A stretch of DNA of 64,000 nucleotides from Drosophila persimilis. Lineage: Eukaryota; Arthropoda; Insecta; Diptera; Drosophilidae. Position numbers and translations under genes: made by a program. The notes below the pieces were generated by a model. That model was not told the DNA's origin. It searched no databases and saw only the letters and a program-made list of their open reading frames with translations. Numbering within the stretch: the first letter of the stretch is position 1; each line of letters opens with the position of its first letter. Location: contig NW_020825471.1 in assembly GCF_003286085.1 (NCBI RefSeq), positions 1-64,000 of the forward strand, read 5' to 3'. Of the stretch, positions 41,536-52,500 are shown piece after piece.

Positions 41536-42798
41536 TTGGAAGGAGGCAGGATCGCCGCGCTAGTAACCATCGAAGGAGTACCGCTCACAGCTACCCTCGA
41601 CACAGGAGCGACGCGGTCGTTCGTCAGTCAACGCATCGCTCATGAAGTAAGTACCGGAGGGAACGCACGGAATATAAGGACTACCGTCCGCCTGGCAGAC
41701 GGTACAGCAAAGGAGGTGACGCAAGCAGTTTCGGTCAAGGTACGTCTGGATCAACAGGAAACGCGGGTGATTCTATTAGTCCTACCCATTGTAGTGGACG
41801 ACATCATACTGGGGCTCGATTTCCTTTGCGGCGTCCAGACCATAATACAATGCGGCCGAGCGTACTTGCAGTTGACCCAGCGGGCGATCCGGGAAACCAA
41901 CCCGATCCCCACATCATCCTCGACTCGGCCCCGCATGGTCACTTTTAGTGACGAACGTCCAGCGACGGCATCCGCTGCTCCTACCCCCTCGACCAATCCA
42001 ACAGCGACCCACCGGACGAAACCAACGCACCAGAATCTCGAACCCGCCAGACCCAGCAATGTACCAGTGACAACGCACCTGAATCCCAACCACGCCAGAC
42101 CCAGCAACGTAACAGTGACAACGCACCAGAATCTCGAACCCGCCAGACCCAGCAATGTACCAGTGACAACGCACCAGAATCTCGAACCCGCCAGACCCAG
42201 CAACGTAACCATGACCACGCACCAGGATCGCGAACACGCCAGACCCAGCAACGCCACCCGAACCCAACCCACGATTCGATACGACCACGCCAGAATCATC
42301 AACGAAGCTACGACAGAGACGACTGCGACACCGCTGGACACACCCAGGGCCAGTCCGTCCGCCCCGAAGAACACCCAGAGTAGCGAAACCACGCCGGAGA
42401 CGACTGCGACACCGCTGGACGCACCCAGGGCCAGTCCGTCTGCCTCGAAAACCACCCAGAGTATCCCTAACAGGACAACGCTTCTAAGCCTCGACCACGC
42501 CAGAACCCGAAGTGACATCAGGACAACGCTTCCAAGTTTCGACCACGCCAGACCCAGCCGCAATACAAGGACAACGCTTCTAAGCTTCGACCACGCCAGA
42601 CCCAGCAACGATACAAGGACAACGCATCAAAGCCCCGACCGAGACGGACCCGGCGGCGCTAAAAATACAACCCGATCGACGCGAGCCAAATCAGACATGC
42701 CCAGCCGTGCGGCGCAGCCAGTGCCAGCCTCGCTCCACAACACGACCCGTTACGCCTGGAAGACGACGGCCCTGAAGGACATGGACGGGTCGAGGTAG
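41536..42798 (+). CDS. Ulysses-type protease and Pro/Thr-rich linker
   Basis: The frame shows a retropepsin at its start: ATLDTGATRSFVS active site, flap region VRLADGTAK and ILGLDF near residue 95. A long low-complexity linker follows (about residues 130-400) built of repeats such as HQNLEPARPSNV (54-base units at 42030-42260), then repeats with DHARPS. The frame has no ATG and stops at 42798. RT sequence is readable in another frame from about 42780, so a shift lies there. Confidence 0.75.
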   Translation: MEGGRIAALVTIEGVPLTATLDTGATRSFVSQRIAHEVSTGGNARNIRTTVRLADGTAKEVTQAVSVKVRLDQQETRVILLVLPIVVDDIILGLDFLCGVQTIIQCGRAYLQLTQRAIRETNPIPTSSSTRPRMVTFSDERPATASAAPTPSTNPTATHRTKPTHQNLEPARPSNVPVTTHLNPNHARPSNVTVTTHQNLEPARPSNVPVTTHQNLEPARPSNVTMTTHQDREHARPSNATRTQPTIRYDHARIINEATTETTATPLDTPRASPSAPKNTQSSETTPETTATPLDAPRASPSASKTTQSIPNRTTLLSLDHARTRSDIRTTLPSFDHARPSRNTRTTLLSFDHARPSNDTRTTHQSPDRDGPGGAKNTTRSTRAKSDMPSRAAQPVPASLHNTTRYAWKTTALKDMDGSR

Positions 42799-42911
42799 AC
42801 CACCTCGCGTCTAACCCCCCAACGGATTATCAACTCGCCCCTTTAGCCGATGCCGCGGCCGGTCGACAACGCAACCCTTTTCGAAGGTCAGACTCGACTA
42901 ACCCTATCGCC

Positions 42912-44030
42912 GTGAACCTCGCCGTCATAACATGTGCCCCGCTCGAAGAAATCTCGCCACCGACAGCCCCCATCATCGAACCACCCCTCCCGCCGTGGGT
43001 AGCCGAGTTCTTGAAGCAAGAATTGGCCAAGTTCGAGGGATTGAAGGGCGTGTCTCACATAGCCGAGCATACCATCACCCTGAAGGACGACAAGCCGATA
43101 AAGCAGAGGTACTTCCCCAAGAATCCGGCCATGCAGAAAATCATCAATGCTCAGGTCGACGAGTTGCTGCAAGACGGGCGGATAGAAGCTTCAAAAAGCC
43201 CACACAGCGCACCCATCGTACTGGTGGGAAAGAAGACAGGCGAGATGCGGATGTGCGTAGACTACCGACAGCTCAACGCGCAATCGATACCCGACGCCTA
43301 CCCCCTGCCCAGGATCAACCACATCATCGAGAGGCTCCGTAACGCGCGTTACATCTCGACGTTGGACCTCAAGAACGGGTATTGGCAGATCCCTATGGCC
43401 GAGGGGAGCCGAGAATGCACCGCCTTCACCGTTCCGGGCCGAGGACTCTTCCATTGGAAGGTGATGCCGTTCGGACTACACTCAGCATCGGCTACGTTCC
43501 AGCGAGCCTTGGACAGCGTCATCGGACCACAGATGGAACCCAACGCCTTTGCTTACCTCGACGACATCATTGTCATCGGAGCGGCACTGGAAGAACACGT
43601 CGACCATCTGCGAGAGGTTTTCCGAAGACTACGGGAAGCCAATCTAAGATTAAACCAAAAGAAATGCAGCTTTTTCCAGAAAAGCATCGTATATCTGGGA
43701 CATGTCATTAGTGAGCGGGGTATACACACCGACCCAGATAAGATCGTCGCCGTCCGGAAGTTGGCCCCACCAAGTTCGATAAAGGAGCTTCGACGCTGCC
43801 TAGGAATGGCATCGTGGTACCGGAGGTTTGTCCCAAACTTCGCGGCGATTGTACAACCCATGACTAGCCTCTTGAAGAAGGAGAAAAGGTGGATCTGGAG
43901 TGACGAACAGCAGGCCGCTTTCGAGGAGTTGAAGGAGAAGTTAACCCAAGCACCCGTCTTAGCCTGCCCGGATTTCACGGAGCGCCTACGGTCTAGGGGC
44001 AACAGATCCGCGGAGAGGAGAGGGTCATAG
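42912..44030 (+). pseudogene. Ulysses-type reverse transcriptase, RNase H start damaged
   Basis: RT motifs are complete: KSPHSAPIVLVGKKTGE, RMCVDYRQLNAQ, LDLKNGYWQIP, VMPFGLHSASATFQRA and the catalytic FAYLDDIIVIG. The thumb and connection follow (VYLGHVISERGI, RWIWSDEQQAAFEELKEKL). After APVLACPDFTE the frame is wrong: the strand carrying the first RNase H aspartate is reduced to remnants. The normal frame resumes at VIAYASRRLLKAEENYSATEKE near 44025. RT alone may be intact, but the polyprotein is broken. Confidence 0.82.
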
Positions 44031-44050
44031 CCTACGCTAGCCGAAGGCTC

Positions 44051-44938
44051 TTGAAAGCAGAAGAAAACTACTCGGCCACGGAAAAGGAATGCTTAGCCAT
44101 CGTCTGGGCCATCAGGAAATTACGATGCTACCTGGAGGGTTACCACTTCGACGTCATCACCGACCATCTCGCTTTGAAGTGGTTAAACTCGATCAATAAC
44201 CCGACCGGTCGCATCGCTCGTTGGGCTCTGGAACTTCAACAGTATCGCTTTGACGTGCTTTACCGACGCGGAAGCCAGAACATCGTAGCAGACGCTCTTT
44301 CCCGGCAACCTATCGACACCATACAGCGAACCCTAGAAGACCTGCCCACCTGCCCCTGGATACAAAGGTTGCTCAAACGTATCCAGGCACGACCCGAGGA
44401 ATGCAGAGAATTTATAATCGAGAACGGACAGATCTACCGGCAGCCTGGACACCGACCAATCGAAGAAGAATCTCACCAGTGGAAATTATGCGTCGCCAGT
44501 GGCCATCGTAGACGAGTGTTAGAAGAATGCCACGATCACCCGACCGCCGGACACTTAGGAATACGGAAGACCGCCACTCGGGTAACCCAACGATATTATT
44601 GGCTAGGACTCTACAGGGACGTGGCCCGATACGTGAAACATTGCGAAAGCTGCCAAAAATTTAAGGTGAGCCAGAACAAACCCGCAGGTCACATGTATAC
44701 GCGCCAGGCTAAGGGCCCGTTCGACATCCTTTGCGCGGACTTCGTAGGCCCACTACCCCGCTCAACGCACGGCAACACGATGCTCCTCGTGTTCTTCGAC
44801 TCATTCTGCAAATGGGTGGAACTTGTGCCACTCCGGAAAGCCACAACCGCCCACTTGGAGAAGGCGTTCCGAGAGAGGATACTCTGCCGATTCGGGGTCC
44901 CGTGGAAGTTTGTGTGCGACCCCAGGATTAGGAAATGA
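44051..44938 (+). pseudogene. Ulysses-type RNase H remainder and integrase, catalytic core truncated
   Basis: It shows the end of RNase H (TDHLALKWL, NIVADALSRQ) and the integrase zinc site (HDHPTAGHLG ... CESCQKF). The core starts with the first aspartate (ILCADFVGPLP) and reaches the second (GVPWKFVCD), then enters PRIRK and a stop. The sequence that should hold the rest of the core with the glutamate is deleted; the C-terminal domain follows in another frame. Confidence 0.82.
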
Positions 44939-44939
44939 A

Positions 44940-45311
44940 CCAGAGCCTGCCCTCGGGAAGGCGACACGACTGCAGGAAGTATTCAAGGTCGTACAGGAGA
45001 ACACCCAACGGGCATCCCAAGAGCAGAAGAGAACATACGACCTCCGACGGCGCGAGTGGCGACCCGAACTAGGAACCCTAGTACTCCTTCGGCAGCATCA
45101 CCTATCCAAAGCCGCCGACGGTTTCGCGGCCAAGTTGGCCCCTAAGTACGACGGGCCGTACAAGGTAACCCGATTCTTATCTCCCAACATAGTTCGACTA
45201 CAGATTCAACAAGGCAAACAAAGGAAAACAGCGAGTTTAGCCGACTTAAAGGCCTTCCATGGAGTGGAACACCTCGAGGAGAACCCGACGACGCTGGAGA
45301 GACCCGAATGA
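44940..45311 (+). pseudogene. Ulysses-type integrase C-terminal domain
   Basis: A frame with EVFKVVQENTQRASQEQKRTYD, then LVLLRQHHLSKAADGFAAKLAPKYDGPYKV, the GPY/F-type domain at the end of Gypsy integrases. It ends at TGA 45311. It is separated from the core by the deletion at about 44935. Confidence 0.8.
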
Positions 45312-45337
45312 CTTGCCGACTTCGTAAGGGCCACTTG

Positions 45338-45378
45338 CGGTAGCGCGCTACCGTAACGTCCTCGCCCCGTAAGGGGCG
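45338..45378 (+). other. Two adjacent palindromes between pol and the third ORF
   Basis: CGGTAGCGCGCTACCG (45338-45353) and CGCCCC-GTAA-GGGGCG (45363-45378) are perfect and would fold as hairpins in the RNA just after the pol stop. Their function is unknown. Confidence 0.7.
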
Positions 45379-45560
45379 CGACCCACGAAACCGTAAGCTA
45401 CGTATACATCCCTTTATGGGATTAGATAAGTACCACATCCAATGTAAACATCTTCTTACTCGCACCGCTCAAGCAGGATAGGGGGAGGGTATTAATACTT
45501 CTAGTTAAGACAGGCAGGTTCTAACCGACAGGCATTTTCTCCCTAGAATCGACAGCAGAC

Positions 45561-46745
45561 ATGAAGCGTCTAAGAGATGGAAGGCACGCTCGGCCCCTAG
45601 GGGCAAATGGTGATACGACGGGACACCCTAGCGGAGACCAGCGGCCTGAAGTCCCGGCGCCTGCCGACGAACCAACTGCAAGCCGGACTCGCGGCTGGAT
45701 CGTCAACCCCGATGGGCCATCCACCTCCCGTCAAGCCCAGTTGAGGCGGGTCGGAGAGGCGACTCTTAGACAACCGGGCTGGATGCCATGGGGTCAGCGC
45801 GCGGCAGCCATCCAAGGGTGGATCGACCAACAAACACAGGACCCGGGGACCGACGCCGAAGAGGAAGTGGAGCCCGATGGTCGCTTCGCAACCGCAGGTG
45901 TCCGCTCGGCGCTCAATCACGACGTCGCCGCCCTGAATCGCCTTTGGCTCGGGAGTTACGGGGCTGCCATAGACGACGACAATGCGACCACGGACACCGA
46001 CGAGCACGAGACGATCCTACGCGACGCTCCAAGCCTGGCGTCCACGCTGCAGTACGGAGGGAGCGGACACCCAGTGGCTCGCGGAAGCGAATGGGACTCG
46101 CCCCTTTGGGCCGAGTGGGACCTGGCCGGTCAAGGTCGAGTAGTCACCCCTCCAGCTGCACGCAACGAGGACGAATCCGGTGCTGGTGCTGGGCCACACT
46201 ACTCTGACGTGTCTAACGCGAGCGATGCAGGGGGAGGAGCAGGACCCCAACGCGACGACGGAGGGTCCGATTCCGGGTCCCTCATGAACCTGGACTTCGC
46301 GCCACAAGCGAACCAGCATTGGCCACCAGCCCACCCATCGGGGTCAGCTGACATCCCGCACCCCCCCTTTGCCGCCCACGCCGGACTACCCCCACAACGT
46401 CCCGATGAGGAAGTACGCGACTTCGGCTCCGAAGAGAGCCTCCCGCTGGAGTATGGCGAGATGGCCGACCTGCTGCAAATCCTCCGACTCCACCCTACGG
46501 TAGCCGCGGTGCAGGACGACCCGGAATGGGCAGAGGCTCCCCCCGAATGGCGGACCAACGCGCCAGGGCGGCGGTTGCCCCGGGACCTCATATCCAACAT
46601 CACCGTGTTCTTACGCGATCGAGCCTACCGACTGGGAGTCCGGCGACTGGAGGTCCACGACGGCACCTGCTTTCGCGTCAAAATTACCCGTAGCCGGGCT
46701 GTCACAGTCACTCTTCCGCACCCCCGAAGTATGGAGGGGGTGTGA
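45561..46745 (+). CDS. Ulysses-type third ORF, 394 aa, unknown function
   Basis: An open frame with an ATG in the env position but without signal peptide or membrane helix, so it is not a usual envelope. It is rich in Gly, Asp, Pro and Arg. The N-terminal 60 residues are basic and the middle is acidic and disordered. The last 100 residues look folded (MADLLQILRLHPTVAAVQDD, LRDRAYRLGVRRLEVHDG, FRVKITRSRAVTVTL). The stop TGA lies in the first bases of the 3' LTR, so the polypurine tract GGAGGGGG is within its last codons. It is intact although pol is damaged. I recognise no homologous domain. Confidence 0.6.
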   Translation: MKRLRDGRHARPLGANGDTTGHPSGDQRPEVPAPADEPTASRTRGWIVNPDGPSTSRQAQLRRVGEATLRQPGWMPWGQRAAAIQGWIDQQTQDPGTDAEEEVEPDGRFATAGVRSALNHDVAALNRLWLGSYGAAIDDDNATTDTDEHETILRDAPSLASTLQYGGSGHPVARGSEWDSPLWAEWDLAGQGRVVTPPAARNEDESGAGAGPHYSDVSNASDAGGGAGPQRDDGGSDSGSLMNLDFAPQANQHWPPAHPSGSADIPHPPFAAHAGLPPQRPDEEVRDFGSEESLPLEYGEMADLLQILRLHPTVAAVQDDPEWAEAPPEWRTNAPGRRLPRDLISNITVFLRDRAYRLGVRRLEVHDGTCFRVKITRSRAVTVTLPHPRSMEGV

Positions 46746-49574
46746 GGGAGCGTACGCTCCACCCACATTTTTTCCACCCATCATCTTGCCGGTATTTTCC
46801 CACTGGAGGGACCCGAAATTATTTCATTGGAATTAAGATTTTGACTTTTTATTTTCTAGGTTTAAGCATTGACTGTTCAGTTTTAGGTTAAGGGGGAGGG
46901 GGGAAGGCCACGAAGGCCACTTGTTATTAATTTTTTATTATACGGCCCGAGGGGTCTCTAAGCCCCACGTAGCTTACTATTTTCTTAAAAGGGGGGCGAG
47001 TCGCGATCACGGCGGACGCCACTGGCTTTCCAGAACCAAGACCCAACAACAACGACGCAGCAGCGGCCAAAGAGAGACGAGGAAAACAACGGGATCCAGC
47101 GAGCCGCCGGCATCGACGCAGCAACAGGCAGAGAGGGAAGCACCGACAAGATAACCCAACAACAACGACGCAGCAGTGGCCAAAGAGAGACGAGGAAAAC
47201 AACGGGATCCAGCGAGCCGCCGGCATCGACGCAGCAACAGGCAGAGAGGGAAGCACCGACAAGATAACCCAACAACAACGACGCAGCAGCGGCCAAAGAG
47301 AGACGAGGAAAACAACGGGATCCAGCGAGCCGCCGGCATCGACGCAGCCACGGCACAGAGGAAAGCGCTGACAAGAGAAGCCAACAGCATCGACGCAGCA
47401 GCGGCCGAGGAGAAGCGCTGACAAGATAAGCCGACAGCATCAACGCAGCAGCGGCAGAAGAGGACCGCTGAGAGCAGCAATCAAATCCAGCAACGACGCC
47501 CCCGCAGTGGAAAAGAGAGGGGAAATAACGACGCTAGCCGCCCACGCCGACGCTGGATCGGCAGAGCCAGCAGAACGCCGGCTCTGAAGCTGGGAAAACG
47601 TGGAAAGAAAGTCAGTTAGATGAGAGGCAGTCGTAGGAATCGGACGCGTTGACGGAAGAAAAAATCTGAGTGGCGCGCGAAAAGAAAAGGAACACACGTG
47701 GCGGACTACTTCGAAATTAACGCGATCAGCAGTGCGCGAAGGATCCGGCATCGACACTACGTTTACGGAGGCGGGATCCTGCACTGGCGCTGCAATCCCG
47801 GGGAAAAGAGGAGGCTTTCGACAAGCACAAGCGTGGGAGTAGAGGGGTAAGCGAGTCTCAAGACGTGCATGCGGGCTGCTGAGCGGTGCGATAGGTAGGG
47901 AACCAAAGAAGAATAAAGTGAAATGTAACGAATATAACGAAAACATAACCTGGTCACCAACAATCTATATGCTAGGGAACCTGAATGCCCGGGGCTTCAT
48001 CTTCTCCGCCCTTCCCCACGCCTCTTGCCCGAGTCTCCCTCTTTGGCTACCCCCACGTGGTGATCCGTATTCGCTCCGGATGCCCGTCGGGGCCCCCGCG
48101 TGATTCCCCCAGTAGTTCGTAGCCCAACAGGATCCTGAGACCGCTGTCCGGCGATTGCCTAGGCGTTCTCGGTGACAACTGTTGGCGTTCCCCCCGCATG
48201 ATTCCCTCCAGTAGTTTGTGACCCCGCAGTACCCCAGTAGTTCCCAGGGTCCCGAAGGCGCTGTCCGGCGATTGCCTAAGCCCTCTCGGCGATGCCTGCC
48301 CTGTATGATAAAGACTTTCGTAGTAACGTTTAGCCTGATAGTGTCCCGTGAGTGCTATCCGGCGATTGCCTAGGTACTCTCGGCGATATGCGTCGGTATC
48401 CCCGTATTCGTAGTGATTCTTAGTTCGACAGCGTCCCGTAAGTGCTATCCGGCGACTGCCTAGGCACTCTCGGCGACGCTTGGCGATATCTCCGACCCCC
48501 CGTAGTAATTCTTAGTTCGACAGCGTCCCGTAAGTGCTATCCGGCGATTGCCTAGGCACCCTCGGCAACGCTTGTCGGTGTCTCCGACCCCCGTAGCAAT
48601 CCTTAGTTCGACAGTGTCCCGTGAGTGCTATCCGGCGATTGCCTAGGCACCCTCGGCGATGCTCGTCGATATCTCCGACCCCGTAGCAATTCTTAGTTCG
48701 ACAGTGTCCCGTGAGTACCATCCGGCGATTGCCTAGGTGCCCTCGGCGACGCTTGTCGATACCTCCGGCCCCGTAATAGTTCTTAGTTCGACAGGATCCC
48801 GGGAGCGCTATCCGGCGATTGCCTAAGCCCTCCCGGCGATGCTTGCCGATATCTCCGACCCTCGTAGTAATTCTTAGTCCGACGGAGCCCCCGCGAGTGC
48901 TGTCCGGCGATAGCCTAGGTACTCGCGGTGGTATTTGTCGGTATCCCCGCATAGCAAAGACCTTCATAGTAGTTCTTAGTTCGACAGGATCCCGGGAGCG
49001 CTATCCGGCGATTGCCTAAGTCCTCCCGGCGATGCTTGCCGCTATCTCCGACCCTCGTAGTAATTCTTAGTCCGACGGGGCCCCCGTGAGTGCTGTCCGG
49101 CGATAGCCTAGGTACTCGCGGTAGTATTTGTCGGTATCCCCGCATAGCAAAGACCTTCGTAGCAATTTTTAGTCCGACAAGGTCCCGTGAGTGTTATCCG
49201 GCGATGGCCTAGACACTCTCGGTGATACATGTTGGTTTCCCCGCATAGCACCGACCTTCGTAGTAGTCCTTAGTTCGACAGGATCCCGAGAGCGCTGTCC
49301 GGCGATTGCCTAAGCCCTCTCGGCGATGCCTTTCGATATCTCCGACCCTCGTAGTAATTCTCAGTCCGACAGGGCCACGTAAGCGCTGTCCGGCGATTGC
49401 CACTGCCACGCCCCGTACTGTTCCCTTTCCTCTCGGTCGCTCCCGTCTGGGGATTGCCTCCCTGTCCCGTCGACGGCCCAGAACTCGGAGTCCCGGCAAA
49501 TTATAAATATTGCTGTAATTTCGACCCTGGAGTAGACTGAGATATGTACCCCAGCCCAGGATCGCTTCCTTACA
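46741..49574 (+). repeat. Ulysses-type 3' LTR, expanded
   Basis: 2,834 bp, matching the 5' LTR at both ends but with about seven additional units of about 92 bp in array 2 (48180-48830), including variants with TCCGGCGACTGCC. It ends CTTACA followed by AGCT. Confidence 0.85.
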
Positions 49575-52500
49575 AGCTTCATGTTCATGTTTTCATTAAA
49601 TTGGAATCATTCTTCTTGTAGTAGTCCTAATTTGTTCCGCAGTTCCGCAAATCTTCCAGCAGGTAGTGGCTTCGTGAAGATGTCAGCAAGTTGGTTGTCT
49701 GTATTAATATACTCAAGAGAAATCTCATTAGTTCCTATCTGTTCTCTTGAAAAATGATATTTTATATCAATTTGCTTTGCTCTTTTATGACATGAGGGAT
49801 TATTTGCAATGCTAATACAGCCTTGGTTGTCTTCATAAATTTTAATGGGTCTGTCGAGTTTAAGATTAATACTATTTAGAAGAGACTTTAGCCATAAAGC
49901 TTCTCTTACAGCTTCAAATAGGGCCATATATTCAGCATCAGTTGATGAAGCTGCCACTGAATTCTGTCTTTTTGTATTCCAACAAATTAAATTGGAATCG
50001 AACATTTTAAACAAATAACCCGTTGTACTTTTTTTATCAATCTCATTACTACCCCAATCGGAGTCTACATAGCCAACTAATGTATTTTCAAATGATGTAT
50101 TCTTTTTAAATATAAGCTTCATATCAATAGTTTACCTTTAAATATCTAATAACCCTTTTTAAACATTGCCATAACTCAGCATTGTTCTTGCTACTATATC
50201 TACTCAAGATATTTACAGCGGTAGCTAAATCTGGTCGTGTACACAGCATTATGTACATTAAACAGCGAATAAGGTTACGACATGGATCATTGCAGTCTTC
50301 ATCTGAGTTAAGTAACTCATAATTTAGTTTATTTAGTAATGGAGTACTGACTGAATTGCAACTATCCATGTTAAATTTATTTAAAATTCTTTTTACATAT
50401 GCAGCTTGACTCAAATATATTTTGTCTTCAAACATTTATACTCTGATACCGATAAAATGTTTTATCTCATTTAAGTCAGTCATTCTAAATCTTTCGCTTA
50501 AATAATTTTTGAAATTATTCATTCTATCCATATCCCTTGTCGCTATTACTACATCATCAACATATAATAATACATATATGTTTTTCTTTATGTCACCTCT
50601 ATCAAGAATATATATGCAACGATCCACGGGAGAGTTTACAAAATCGAATTCTTTCAATGCTTGCTCAAATACTTGAAACCAGCATCTAGCTGCTTGTTTG
50701 AGCCCATAAATGGCTTTGTTCAGTTTGCATACATGCCCAGCACCGCATAATACGCCCTGAGGAGGCCGCATATATATCTCCTCACTTAATGTACCATTGA
50801 GGAAAGCTGTTTTAACATCCATCTGATGGACTTTCAAATTAAACTGGACTGCCAATGATAGTACGAACCTAAAACTGGCAATTCTAGCAACGGGAGCAAA
50901 TGTTTCTTCATAGTCTACTTGGTACTTTTGAGTAAATCCTCTTGCAACCAGTCTAGCTTTGTATTTTATTGGGACTCCTAGTTCATTATATTTAATGGAA
51001 AATACCCATCTACTGTCTACAATATTTTTGTTTTCTGGCTTCTTTATAATTGTCAATGTGTTATTAATTTCATGGGCATTTAACTCTGTATTTATTGCCT
51101 CCTCCCAATCAGATTTATCATTCCTAAAATTTATTTCATCAAAAGAATTTGGAACTTCATCAAACATTATATGGGCATTTAATATAAATTTGTTAGAGCT
51201 TTTATCATGTTCTTTATAAGACACCTTCGGCTTAGACTTTAACCTCTCACTTTTTCTACTAATTATATTAGTATCCTTATTTTCTTCACGACAATTATCT
51301 GGCTGATCAGCTTTTTCACAATCCTTACTCTCATTCGGGATATATAATTCCTTACTATCATTCAGGAAATCAGTTTTTCTTTTCCTACTTTCATTCGGAA
51401 AATTCAGCTTTTCGCATTCCTTACTTTCATTCAGGATTTCACATTCCGTACTTTCATTCGAAAAATTAAACTGATCACATTCCTTACTCTCATTCAGGAT
51501 TCCACATTCCGTACTATCATTCGGGAGATAAAACTGATCACATTCCTTACTCTCATTCAGGATTCCACATTCCGTACTATCATTCGGGAGATAAAACTGA
51601 TCACATTCCTTACTCTCATTCAGGATTCCACATTCCGTACTATCATTCGGGAGATAAAACTGATCACATTCCTTACTCTCATTCAGGATTCCACATTCCG
51701 TACTATCATTCGGGAAATTAAGGTGATCAGATTCCTTACTCTCATTCAGGAATTCTTGTTGACTTCTTTCCTTACTCTCTTTCGGGAAATCTGTTTCAAA
51801 TTTTACTTCTCTAGAATAAAGCATATTGGTCTCGTCTACGACAACATCTCTTGCAACAATAACTTTTCCTTTAATGACATCCCACAATTTGAGTCCATTT
51901 TGTTCATACCCTATCAAGATAGCTTTGAATGATTTTTCATCAAATTTACCTTTTTTAATTTTGTTGTGCACATACACGGTTAAACCGAACACTCTTAAAA
52001 ATTTTAAATTGGGCTTTCTATTGTGCCACAGCTCATATGGGGTCATTTTACAATCACCAAGTGCTTTGCTTGGAATTCTGTTGATTAGATATGTTGCAGT
52101 TAGCACAGCTTCACCCCAAAAACTTTTGTCTAATTTTGCACCATTTACCATAGCACGAGCTTTCTCTGTAATGGTTCTTATCATTCGCTCCGAAACACCA
52201 TTCAACTGAGGTGTATGTGGCACTGTCAAATGATAACTTATTCCTTTATTAACGCAGAACTCACGCATTTCATTCGACAAGTATTCTCTACCGTTGTCAA
52301 TGTACAAATTGACAATCTTGAAATTAAAATGAGCCTCGCTCTTTGCTACAAAATCTTTAAATACATTGAATACATCTGATTTATATTTTAACAAATAGGT
52401 TACACAATAATGTGTAAATTGATCTACGAAGATCACAAAATAATTTTTATCGTCTAGTGTAACTGGTTTAATGGGGCCACATACATCTGAATGTATTACA

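Larger units (their letters stand above)
36704..49574 (+). mobile_element. Osvaldo/Ulysses-type Gypsy retrotransposon, 12.9 kb
   Basis: A plus-strand Ty3/Gypsy element with very long LTRs (2,189 and 2,834 bp, TGTGAGGG...CTTACA), flanked by AGCT at 36700-36703 and 49575-49578 in the Copia C 3' UTR. It has a Lys-tRNA-type primer-binding site, gag, protease, RT, RNase H, integrase and a third ORF. Kilobase LTRs with this primer-binding site are known in Osvaldo and Ulysses; I infer the clade, not the family. Pol is dead: RNase H and integrase carry deletions. Confidence 0.85.

Noticed and set aside
41751-42608. 285-residue minus-strand frame rich in Gly, Leu and Val
   Set aside because: It is the complement of the repetitive protease-RT linker; the sense strand is the real coding strand.
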